From Bacillota bacterium (lineage in GTDB: Bacteria; Bacillota_I; Bacilli_A; Erysipelotrichales; Erysipelotrichaceae), in contig JAEWFD010000011.1 in NCBI GenBank assembly GCA_023388995.1, positions 1-11,362 of the forward strand: a stretch of DNA of 11,362 nt, given 5' to 3'. Below, piece after piece: positions 1-6,394 of the stretch. The notes under the pieces are model-generated. The model saw only the letters and a program-made list of their open reading frames with translations. It did no database searches and was not told where the DNA came from. Both the position numbers and the translations under genes were made by a program. Numbering within the stretch: the first letter of the stretch is position 1; every line of letters starts with the position of its first letter.

Positions 1-677
1 CCTGTAGGACCCGTTGGACCCGTTGGACCGGTTGGACCTTCTGCTCCTGTGGCTCCCGTTGCACCTGTGGCTCCTGTCGGACCCGTTGGACCGGTTGGGC
101 CTTCTGCTCCTGTGGCTCCCGTTGCGCCTGTAGCTCCTGTTGGACCTGTTGGACCGATTGGACCTTGTGCTCCTGTTGCACCTGTAGCTCCTGTAGGACC
201 CGTTGGGCCTGTTGGACCTTGTGCTCCTGTTGCGCCTGTAGCTCCTGTAGGACCCGTTGGGCCTGTTGGTCCCTGTGTTCCTGTTGCACCTGTGGCTCCC
301 GTCGGACCTGTTGGACCTTGTGGTCCCATTACTCCTTGCGGACCGAATGGACCTTGTGGACCAGTGGGACCTGTGGCTCCAGATGGCCCTTGTGCTCCTG
401 TTGCACCGGCAGGTCCTATTGGACCTTGCGGACCTTGTGGACCTTGTGGGCCTTGCATTCCTGCAGGACCTTGTGGACCAATCGGACCTTGTGGACCGCT
501 AGGCCCAGTTGGCCCTGTCGGACCATTACAACAGCAGCAATGTCTATTGCAACATCTATTGCAGCTATTGCAGCCATTGTAGCTATTCATTTGATAATAT
601 TCTGCATCATTTTGTTGCGGTATGTATGGTCTTGCGAAATGTGTTCTGACTCTGTTTACTTGTCGTAAATTATTCAT
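1..677 (-). CDS. Collagen-like GXT-repeat surface protein, probably exosporium/spore surface (3' end outside window)
   Basis: The frame is open from an ATG at 677 to the left edge, giving 225 complete codons and no stop. The start is set by AAAGGAG at 683-689, 5 bases upstream. Residues 1-51 are a non-collagenous head with a Cys-rich cluster at about residues 36-50: eight Cys, ending in four in a row. From residue 52 there are 58 uninterrupted Gly-X-Y triplets: first mixed GPQ/GPI/GPA, then regular GPT-GAT-GAQ/GAE blocks. Proteins of this type (BclA-like) form collagen-like triple helices on spore or cell surfaces. The GPT/GAT triplets are the usual bacterial, Thr-rich, hydroxyproline-free kind. 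There is no signal peptide, which fits assembly from the mother cell rather than secretion. The C-terminal domain is not in the window. Its neighbour is the cotJ operon, on the same strand and also with a sporulation-type -10 box. The family call is strong; the spore location is inferred. Confidence 0.88.
   Translation of the reverse strand, partial: MNNLRQVNRVRTHFARPYIPQQNDAEYYQMNSYNGCNSCNRCCNRHCCCCNGPTGPTGPSGPQGPIGPQGPAGMQGPQGPQGPQGPIGPAGATGAQGPSGATGPTGPQGPFGPQGVMGPQGPTGPTGATGATGTQGPTGPTGPTGATGATGAQGPTGPTGPTGATGATGAQGPIGPTGPTGATGATGATGAEGPTGPTGPTGATGATGATGAEGPTGPTGPTGPT
39..272 (-). repeat. 54-bp and 63-bp tandem repeats encoding collagen-like triplets
   Basis: Read on the minus strand, 272-219 and 218-165 are two 54-bp units encoding GPT GPT GPT GAT GAT GAQ. 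Positions 164-102 and 101-39 are two 63-bp units with one extra GAT, ending in GAE. The first of these starts GPI instead of GPT. The next unit begins at 38 and is cut by the edge. Unit copies differ mostly at third codon positions. Such arrays commonly change length by slippage or recombination, so copy number may vary between strains (inference). Confidence 0.8.
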
Positions 678-712
678 TGAATCTCCTTTCTGATGCACCT
701 TGCATCTACTAT

Positions 713-720
713 AGTGTATG
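713..720 (-). promoter_or_regulatory. Sporulation-type -10 box for the collagen-like gene
   Basis: The minus strand reads CATACACT, 35 bases upstream of the ATG at 677. It matches the sigma-E -10 consensus (CATACAnT), and with the following A also the sigma-K -10 (CATAnnnTA). No convincing matching -35 was found, so the sigma factor cannot be chosen; mother-cell expression is the inference. Confidence 0.5.
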
Positions 721-750
721 AAATTCCTATATCGTCAATTGGTTGAATAC

Positions 751-785
751 CACAAAAAACAAAACTATCGATAAACTATCGATAG
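751..785 (-). terminator. Rho-independent terminator of the cotJ operon
   Basis: On the minus strand CTATCGATA, a 3-base loop and TATCGATAG form a 9-bp stem (765-785), followed by TTTTGTTTTTTGTG. The cotJC stop codon TAG lies partly in the stem and partly in the loop. Confidence 0.75.
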
Positions 786-1336
786 CCCTTTTTTACATAC
801 TCATCTCGCAATTCTTTAAAACGTATAAAATGGATTACTTCTCGTTGTCTCAAGAAAGACAAAGGTGCTAAAACATCTGGGTCATTTGTTAGCTCCATCA
901 GATTCTCGTATACTGCCCGTGCTTTTTCTTCAGCAGCCATATTTTCCATTAAATCTGCCAGTGGATCCCCCGTCGCTGCAAAATAAGCTGTTGTGAACGG
1001 AACACCATTTGCATCCGTAGGAAACAACGCTTTTGCATGCTCCGCATAATGCCCACCTAATCCTGCTTCTTTCATTTCTTCAACAGTAGCATCTTTCATC
1101 AATTGATAGATCATCGCCGAAATCATTTCGATATGAGCAAGTTCTTCTGTTCCGATATCTGTGAGCAAAGCCTTCCCTTTTTCGGTAGGCATGGTATACC
1201 GTTGATTCAAATAGCGCATTGCAGCTGCCAATTCACCATTGCTGCCGCCATATTGTGTCACCAGATATTTTGCCATATTCAAATCTTTCTTCTTAATTGC
1301 TACCGGGTATTGCAGCTTCTTTTCATAGCTCCACAT
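776..1336 (-). CDS. cotJC: Spore coat protein CotJC, manganese-catalase family
   Basis: A 186-residue protein of the expected length for CotJC, the coat protein belonging to the dimanganese (non-haem) catalase family. The four-helix ferritin-like ligand pattern is visible: Glu35 (NGELAAAM), Glu65 with His68 (EELAHIEM), Glu136 (AAEEKAR) and His169 (REVIHF). It may therefore retain a metal centre and hydrogen-peroxide dismutation; in studied species it is known mainly as a structural inner-coat component. The ATG at 1336 is three bases after the upstream stop codon, and its GGGAGGA ribosome site overlaps that stop, so translation is probably coupled. Last gene of the cotJ operon. Family assignment is very secure; catalytic activity is inferred. 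Confidence 0.95.
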   Translation of the reverse strand: MWSYEKKLQYPVAIKKKDLNMAKYLVTQYGGSNGELAAAMRYLNQRYTMPTEKGKALLTDIGTEELAHIEMISAMIYQLMKDATVEEMKEAGLGGHYAEHAKALFPTDANGVPFTTAYFAATGDPLADLMENMAAEEKARAVYENLMELTNDPDVLAPLSFLRQREVIHFIRFKELRDEYVKKGYR

Positions 1337-1339
1337 AGT

Positions 1340-1777
1340 TTAATCCTCCCAAGGCCATGGTTCCATAACCCAAGCCCATGGATTTCTGTTTAACCCTTCG
1401 CCGCCAAGTGATAGTGGCCCATATTTTCTTTCATATTCCGATCGCCATTGCTTCCCCTGCTGGCTCAGACGATCACGCAATTGTATTTTTTCTGTATCAT
1501 TTGGATAGACATCTAAATATAATGCAAGATCATAACAAGCAAAATCAAATTCACGAACCTTGTTCAACAATGCTTCTCTTTCATTCTTCGGTTTCAAAGG
1601 ATATGGCTCATTTTGGCTCCAAGGTTCATATAACCCAGCAAATAAGTTGCCCCTTTTTAGTCCTTCCTCCGGACTGACTAATCCTGTCATGTCCTCTTGT
1701 TTCGCAGCTTGCATCATCATATCAGGCTCGAACGGAATGATGAATTCTTTGCGATTATAATTAGGATAATAATTCAT
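1340..1777 (-). CDS. cotJB: CotJA-CotJB fusion spore coat protein
   Basis: A 145-residue protein starting at ATG 1777, preceded by AAGGGGGAT; a longer in-frame start at 1825 lacks a ribosome site and lies upstream of the probable promoter. Residues 1-53 resemble CotJA, with the signature LVSPEEGLKRGNLFAGLYEPW-like segment at about 33-53. Residues 66-145 resemble CotJB: helical FDFACYDLALYLDVYPND at about 77-94, then YERKYGPL at about 115-122 and the Trp/Pro-rich tail ending WPWED. In Bacillus these are two genes of roughly 80-90 codons each, whereas here one frame runs through both with no internal stop. CotJA and CotJB are inner spore coat components made with CotJC; no enzyme activity is known. 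The fusion could be natural in this lineage. Confidence 0.88.
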   Translation of the reverse strand: MNYYPNYNRKEFIIPFEPDMMMQAAKQEDMTGLVSPEEGLKRGNLFAGLYEPWSQNEPYPLKPKNEREALLNKVREFDFACYDLALYLDVYPNDTEKIQLRDRLSQQGKQWRSEYERKYGPLSLGGEGLNRNPWAWVMEPWPWED

Positions 1778-1797
1778 CAACAATCCCCCTTCTTGGT

Positions 1798-1805
1798 ATT
1801 GTATG
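1798..1805 (-). promoter_or_regulatory. Sporulation-type -10 box for the cotJ operon
   Basis: The minus strand reads CATACAAT, 20 bases upstream of the cotJA-JB ATG. It is an exact match to the sigma-E -10 consensus, and cotJ is a sigma-E-controlled operon in Bacillus. The -35 region is weak by eye, so the call rests on the -10 match, the position and the operon's identity. Confidence 0.6.
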
Positions 1806-1967
1806 TCATCAGGGAAATGGCACATAGGAGTTTGTCCATTAAGGTCTATTGTCTTTCTGTTCTTTGCCTATAAACCAAGTATGATTGCAATTTTCAAGAC
1901 AAACGATGAATTTCAAGTTAGACGAATCACTACCAGCCACAAGAAAATAACTACCAAGAATCACCGC

Positions 1968-1989
1968 TATGTAAAATATATGTAAAATC
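1968..1989. repeat. 11-bp direct repeat upstream of the 2068 gene
   Basis: TATGTAAAATA at 1968-1978 is followed directly by TATGTAAAATC at 1979-1989. The 11-base period puts both copies on the same face of the helix, about 45-65 bases upstream of the -10 box at 2034. A heptamer ACTACCA also occurs twice, at 1929-1935 and 1950-1956, 21 bases apart. A binding site is possible, but AT-rich chance repetition is not excluded. Confidence 0.3.
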
Positions 1990-2030
1990 CATATAAATGA
2001 AATTAAATTATCTGTAAATATTTCTACTTA

Positions 2031-2039
2031 TGTTATAAT
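2031..2039 (+). promoter_or_regulatory. Extended -10 promoter for the 2068 gene
   Basis: TGTTATAAT is an extended -10 element (TGn plus a perfect TATAAT). The -35 is weak, as is usual with this class. Transcription would start near 2046, leaving a short leader that contains the GGAG ribosome site. Confidence 0.6.
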
Positions 2040-2067
2040 ATCTATCGTTATGAATGGAGTGATCCAA

Positions 2068-2718
2068 ATGAAGCGTTTATTAACTATGATTTTATTGTTT
2101 GCTATAGGTTTTTTAGGGACGGGAGCATTAATGCATCCGGCAAGCCCTGTTCAAATACAAAAACTCATGCACAAGGATAAACCAGAAGAGACTGATCCGC
2201 TGACAACAACTGCTCCGGAAACAGAAGTTACTACCTCACAAAGTAAAGAAACAACAAGCCCCGGTACTCCGGAACAGCCTGCCGAAACAACGCCGACCAC
2301 TGTAAACCCAGATCCATCGGCACCAATCCGACGTGATAAAGTCGCCTCTACTAAAACGGACTTCGTACAGTTAACAGGAGAAACGATTAAAACTTTCTTG
2401 GCTGATCCATTGCCATCATTTGTTATTATCGGTAATTTCAGCTCAGAAGAACTGACACCGCAACTCGAAGCATTGCATAAAATTGCTAAAGATTATCCAA
2501 TTTATGAACATTCCTATATGATCAATACAAATGACAGTACATTGGAACGTTCTCGTGGCGCAATTTCTATTGACGAAAATATTCGTGTTAATATCAGCCC
2601 TTCCATTTATTACCAAAGAGCTGCATTAATCTATTATCATATGTCTTTAAAGGATGCCACTTACGAATCTTTACTGCAATTTTTCCAACGATTATATGAA
2701 AGCAAGAGCGAGTCTTAA
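2068..2718 (+). CDS. Unrecognised membrane-anchored exported protein with Thr/Pro-rich linker
   Basis: A 216-residue protein. The ATG at 2068 is chosen over the in-frame ATG at 2050 because GGAG at 2056-2059 lies 8 bases before it and a signal sequence begins there. Residues 2-22 are a signal peptide or membrane anchor, with no lipobox Cys. About 39-85 is a low-complexity Thr/Pro/Glu linker, as in wall-spanning proteins. About 95-216 is a compact mixed alpha/beta domain starting with a hydrophobic strand (SFVIIGNF) and containing no Cys. The alternating strand-helix look recalls a thioredoxin-like fold without CXXC, but this is a guess. Expressed from its own promoter and convergent with the next gene. 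No family recognised. Confidence 0.8.
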   Translation: MKRLLTMILLFAIGFLGTGALMHPASPVQIQKLMHKDKPEETDPLTTTAPETEVTTSQSKETTSPGTPEQPAETTPTTVNPDPSAPIRRDKVASTKTDFVQLTGETIKTFLADPLPSFVIIGNFSSEELTPQLEALHKIAKDYPIYEHSYMINTNDSTLERSRGAISIDENIRVNISPSIYYQRAALIYYHMSLKDATYESLLQFFQRLYESKSES

Positions 2719-2735
2719 TGACTCGCTCTTATTTT
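2704..2735. terminator. Shared bidirectional terminator between convergent genes
   Basis: AAGAGCGAGTC (2704-2714), loop TTAAT and GACTCGCTCTT (2720-2730) form a perfect 11-bp stem. It is followed by ATTTTG on the plus strand; the minus-strand tail GCTTTC is less T-rich. The plus gene's TAA is in the loop and the minus gene's TAA begins at the stem base, so one hairpin serves both genes. Confidence 0.8.
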
Positions 2736-4393
2736 GTTAGTTCTGTCCCGCCCCACTCTACAACAGTAAAACCCGATCGTTGCTTTTGCGGCAATGATTG
2801 TGCTGGCAAATCAATTGGTTTTTCCAACCCTTTGAATGTCATAAATACACGAATGATCGTTTCCGGTTCTGGCTTAATGTTCAACTTTGCAATTTCCTCA
2901 TATGCTTGCTCTTGAAAAGCGATTTGGTAATACGGATACTCTTGCATCAAAGGCAGCCAATAGACAATGAACTCGTTATACTCTTTTGCAAGCAAACCCA
3001 TTTTCGCCAGATTTTCTTGGAAAAATGGTATTAAATTTTCTTTCGCAACCACAAATCCTCGATCCATAGGATAGAACGCTGGTCCAATGCCCTCCCAGAA
3101 CAAATAGGAGTATTCTTTCTGATCCTTGAGATTAATCAAGCTCCCATCCGGTTTCGCTTTCACAGTCCATCTCCCATCATACAGGGGATACGTGGTACGA
3201 AGCGTTCCTTTGTAATCCAAAGATACTTCTATGGTTTTTTCTTCTGGCGGATAAAGGTAAATAACCGGCTTATCAGCTCCGATTGGTTTATAGTTATCCA
3301 TTACGATGGAATATATTTCTTCTTTTCGGAATAGTTCCAGCAACTCACGATGTGCTTGATCCTTTAATTCATCATACAAACCATGAATCATGACTTCCGG
3401 ATAAGATAGCTTCTTAATTACCCCAGCAACATCTTTGGCACTAAGTGCCCGATCGCCTATTTTATCTAAATAACCATCCGGGAATTGGTAAATATTGCTA
3501 TGTTCCGAAAAGACAACAGCACAATATGTGTATTCACATCCATATTGTCCTTTCGGATAAATACCAACCGTATTCATTAATCCATGTTTTTGTGCAAGCT
3601 GGTCTATTTTTTTCTTATCATCGTCAAATGTATAAATCGCTGAACTGTATTGCAGCTGCGCAGTAATGTAATCTTTCATTTCTTTTGTAATTAAACCGTT
3701 TAAATTACGGAAAACAAAAAAACGACTTCGTGTTTCCATGTAAGACTCATTCACTGCTTCAAACACACTGTATGGCATATAGTAGCCGGTGTCCTGATCT
3801 GTTTCAGTTGCTTCTAATCCTAACACATAATCAAACTTCCATGTTCCGTTTTGCTTCCATGTATACAGTGTGACACCATTATTTGGAACCATCGGAATCA
3901 CATCAGTAATTTGCTCGCTGCTTACCTCTGTATATGTGGAAACTGACTTCGCAACAAGATCTACTACCTTCCTCGTCTTTGTATCTTCATAATATTGGTA
4001 AGTCGCTAGATCACTAGATAAATCAATTATTTGTCCTTGCGGCAAAGAAAGTGCCCGATAGATCGTTTTTGTTTCGTTGGGCTGAATTTCTCTATAATAT
4101 TCCAAATAATAATAACCATCAAAATTCAGTGATATCTCTTTTACTTTATGTGTACTATGATTTGTAATCTGAATTTCATAAACAGGGTTTCTAGTCTCAA
4201 TTTTTCCTTTTGTATCAACTTTCTCAAAAGTAAATTGCAAAATATTGGCTTCCTCAAATTCCTGATTCACGACAGGCGGTGCTGTCGTAACAGGAGAAGG
4301 TGTTGTTTGCGATGGATCTGGATTATTTGGCTGTTGCTGTGTACATGATACTAACAGCAGCAATATAAGTATGCTGTATCCGCTTTTTTTCAT
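2729..4393 (-). CDS. Large lipoprotein of an uncharacterised family (KPVIYLYP / GFTVVEWGG motifs)
   Basis: A 554-residue protein with a lipoprotein signal: LLLLVSC, lipid-accepting Cys17, then a Gln/Pro/Thr-rich linker to about residue 43. The start has GAGGGG at 4400-4405. Residues about 45-130 look beta-rich. The C-terminal part, about 374-550, opens with KPVIYLYP (375-382), continues with LFWEG (431-435) and FIVYWLPLM (475-483), and ends with GFTVVEWGGT (541-550). These motifs appear, from memory, in uncharacterised proteins of several gut Firmicutes; no activity can be assigned. Anchoring outside the membrane follows from the lipobox. It has its own promoter and shares a terminator with the convergent 2068 gene, which has a similar Thr/Pro linker. 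A role in wall or polymer binding is only speculation. Confidence 0.88.
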   Translation of the reverse strand: MKKSGYSILILLLLVSCTQQQPNNPDPSQTTPSPVTTAPPVVNQEFEEANILQFTFEKVDTKGKIETRNPVYEIQITNHSTHKVKEISLNFDGYYYLEYYREIQPNETKTIYRALSLPQGQIIDLSSDLATYQYYEDTKTRKVVDLVAKSVSTYTEVSSEQITDVIPMVPNNGVTLYTWKQNGTWKFDYVLGLEATETDQDTGYYMPYSVFEAVNESYMETRSRFFVFRNLNGLITKEMKDYITAQLQYSSAIYTFDDDKKKIDQLAQKHGLMNTVGIYPKGQYGCEYTYCAVVFSEHSNIYQFPDGYLDKIGDRALSAKDVAGVIKKLSYPEVMIHGLYDELKDQAHRELLELFRKEEIYSIVMDNYKPIGADKPVIYLYPPEEKTIEVSLDYKGTLRTTYPLYDGRWTVKAKPDGSLINLKDQKEYSYLFWEGIGPAFYPMDRGFVVAKENLIPFFQENLAKMGLLAKEYNEFIVYWLPLMQEYPYYQIAFQEQAYEEIAKLNIKPEPETIIRVFMTFKGLEKPIDLPAQSLPQKQRSGFTVVEWGGTELTK

Positions 4394-4422
4394 ACGTTTC
4401 CCCTCTCGTATACTCTATGATA

Positions 4423-4431
4423 ACTATATCA
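4423..4431 (-). promoter_or_regulatory. Extended -10 promoter for the large lipoprotein gene
   Basis: The minus strand reads TGATATAGT (TGn plus TATAGT), 29 bases upstream of the ATG at 4393, with no good -35. It lies in a 189-base divergent intergenic region shared with the ATPase promoter. Confidence 0.45.
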
Positions 4432-4512
4432 CAATTATCCGAAATTGACACTTATTTCCAATGAATTACGCAAAAACATGAATAACCTGCAAACATTAGA
4501 ATAGTGCCAAGA

Positions 4513-4541
4513 TTGCATCTGATTCACAAACACGCTATACT
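4513..4541 (+). promoter_or_regulatory. Vegetative promoter for the DUF853 ATPase gene
   Basis: TTGCAT (4513-4518), a 17-base spacer and TATACT (4536-4541) make a good housekeeping sigma-70-type promoter. It is followed by AGGAGG at 4570-4575, 7 bases before the ATG at 4583. Confidence 0.7.
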
Positions 4542-4582
4542 AAAACAAATATCAGAAATGGGAAGTATTAGGAGGAAAAACA

Positions 4583-6136
4583 ATGTATCTAACAGATGAA
4601 CGTACAATATGGGTAGGCGCTGGTGAACAGAATACATATTTATTACCCAGCATGGCAAATCGCCATGGTTTAATTGCAGGTGCGAGCGGAACAGGCAAAA
4701 CGGTTACTTTAAAAGTACTCGCAGAGGGGTTCAGTGATATGGGTGTGCCGGTATTTTTAGCCGATATCAAAGGGGATGTTTCGGGATTATGTATTCCGGG
4801 TGTCCCAAATCCTAATGTTGAGGATAGGGTACAAAGATTTCATATTTCAAACTTTTCCTTCAAATCATATCCAGTCCGTTTTTTTGATGTGTATGGCAAA
4901 AATGGAATTCCTGTCAGGGCAACAATTTCTGATTTAGGACCGGAATTGTTATCGCGGATCATGCAGCTGAACGATATCCAAAGCAGTGTACTGCAAATTG
5001 TATTTAAGATCGCAGATGATAAGCAGCTTCTTTTAATTGATATCAAAGATTTGAAAGCAATGCTTGCGCATGTACTGGAAGCAAAAGAGCAATACCAGTC
5101 ACAGTATGGTAATATTGCGACACAAACAGTTGGCGCAATTCAACGTTCTGTCGTGACTCTGGAAGCTGCAGGCGGAGATATCTTCTTCGGCGAACCTGCT
5201 CTTGACTTACAGGATTGGATTGCTTTAGATGATAATGGCCGTGGTATTATTAATTTATTGAATTGCGTGGAATTGGTCCGCTCACCGCTGTTATACTCTA
5301 CTTTCCTGCTATGGATGCTATCCGAATTATATGAAATGCTGCCGGAAGCAGGCGACTTGGCAAAGCCTAAAATGGTGTTCTTCTTTGATGAAGCACATTT
5401 ATTGTTTACCGATGCCCCTAAGGCTCTGCTGCAAAAAATCGAACAAGTTGTACGCTTGATTCGCAGCAAAGGGGTAGGTGTTTATTTCATCACTCAATCA
5501 CCTGGCGATATTCCTGACACTGTTCTAGCGCAGTTGGGGAATAAAATTCAGCACGCATTACGCGCCTATACACCCAAAGAGCAAAAAGCAGTAAAGGTGG
5601 CTGCGCAATCTTTCCGTCCAAATCCTTCTTTTGATAGTGAAACAGCTTTAGGGGAATTGCGAATTGGTGAGGCATTGGTTAGTTTATTAGATCATACTGG
5701 TGCTCCATGCATCGTACAGCGTTCTTTCATCTTGCCGCTGCAAAGTAATTTTGGCGTGGCAGATGCCGAACTGGTACGCACACGTATTCAGGGCAATTAT
5801 TTAAATGCGAAATATGCGAAAGCCATTGATCAGGAATCTGCCTTTGAGGTTTTGGAAAAACAAGCAGGAGAAGCTGCTGCAATTGCTCTCCAACAAGCTT
5901 CTGAATTACAAGCTGCAAAGCAAAAAGAAAAAGAGCAAAAAGAGGCAACAAAACTTGCTGAGAAAGAAGCAAAAGAGCGGGAACGGTTAGAAGAAAAAAG
6001 ACGCAAAGAACAAGAAAAGCAGATTAAAGCCGTAACAGGTGTAGTCACAAAAATGGTGAATAGCACTGCTTCCAGCATTGGTCGTGAGGTTGGCCGCAAT
6101 ATTATGCGCGGCTTGTTTGGAACGAGAAAGAGATAA
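4583..6136 (+). CDS. HerA/FtsK-like P-loop ATPase, DUF853 (YjgR-like) family
   Basis: A 517-residue protein with the DUF853 layout. Walker A GASGTGKT is at 33-40, FLADIKGDVSGL at 58-69, Walker B MVFFFDEAH at 264-272, and FITQSPGDIPD at 302-312 fits the sensor region. About 420-482 is a highly charged Glu/Lys/Gln coiled coil. The C-terminus, GREVGRNIMRGLFG at 500-513, is the conserved tail of the family. Related to HerA and FtsK ring ATPases, it probably hydrolyses ATP as an oligomer, but its substrate and cellular role are unknown; it is predicted cytoplasmic. Start is certain from AGGAGG. It stands alone with its own promoter and terminator, and no partner nuclease (such as NurA) is adjacent, so a defence or DNA-end-processing role is not supported by context. 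Confidence 0.92.
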   Translation: MYLTDERTIWVGAGEQNTYLLPSMANRHGLIAGASGTGKTVTLKVLAEGFSDMGVPVFLADIKGDVSGLCIPGVPNPNVEDRVQRFHISNFSFKSYPVRFFDVYGKNGIPVRATISDLGPELLSRIMQLNDIQSSVLQIVFKIADDKQLLLIDIKDLKAMLAHVLEAKEQYQSQYGNIATQTVGAIQRSVVTLEAAGGDIFFGEPALDLQDWIALDDNGRGIINLLNCVELVRSPLLYSTFLLWMLSELYEMLPEAGDLAKPKMVFFFDEAHLLFTDAPKALLQKIEQVVRLIRSKGVGVYFITQSPGDIPDTVLAQLGNKIQHALRAYTPKEQKAVKVAAQSFRPNPSFDSETALGELRIGEALVSLLDHTGAPCIVQRSFILPLQSNFGVADAELVRTRIQGNYLNAKYAKAIDQESAFEVLEKQAGEAAAIALQQASELQAAKQKEKEQKEATKLAEKEAKERERLEEKRRKEQEKQIKAVTGVVTKMVNSTASSIGREVGRNIMRGLFGTRKR

Positions 6137-6159
6137 TAATTCTCAAAGATCATTGATAC

Positions 6160-6187
6160 AAAAAAATCTTCTGCGGAAGATTTTTTT
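6160..6187. terminator. Terminator after the ATPase gene
   Basis: A-rich arm plus ATCTTC, loop TGCG and GAAGAT plus a T run form a stem of about 12 bp, 23 bases after the stop. Because A and T runs flank both sides it could act in both directions. Positions 6188-6375 hold no gene, promoter or repeat that I could recognise. Confidence 0.75.
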
Positions 6188-6368
6188 AATAAAAGTAGTG
6201 TTTTCAGTTTATATAAGCCATTGACTATACTAACGACACTTTGTACTTAATCATAATTTGATGATAAATTAGCTTCTATCTACTTTTGTTGTTATCGTCA
6301 ATTACAGATATTATAAGTCTAATATTTGATAATAATATGCAAATAATATAAGCAATCGTTGTAACAAA

Positions 6369-6394
6369 AGATTTACGCTCTGATTTTCAAAGCG
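6369..6394 (-). terminator. Terminator after the minus-strand lipoprotein block
   Basis: The minus strand reads CGCTTTGA, loop AAA, TCAGAGCG: an 8-bp stem with one T-G wobble (6394-6376), followed by TAAATCTTTTG, a weak T tract. The stop codon TGA of the preceding ORF forms the end of the first arm and the first loop base. Confidence 0.5.

Noticed and set aside
49..582. Plus-strand Pro/Val/Ala-repeat ORF
   Set aside because: It is the antisense of the collagen-like gene. The minus frame has perfect Gly-X-Y triplets, a ribosome site and a sensible head; the plus frame has no start signal and its low complexity is a by-product of the repeats.
1803..1985. Small plus-strand ORF of 60 codons
   Set aside because: No ribosome site, overlaps the cotJ promoter, and composition looks random.
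4445..4450. Perfect TTGACA -35 on the plus strand upstream of the ATPase
   Set aside because: No acceptable -10 at 16-18 bases; the TTGCAT/TATACT pair at 4513-4541 is a better promoter.
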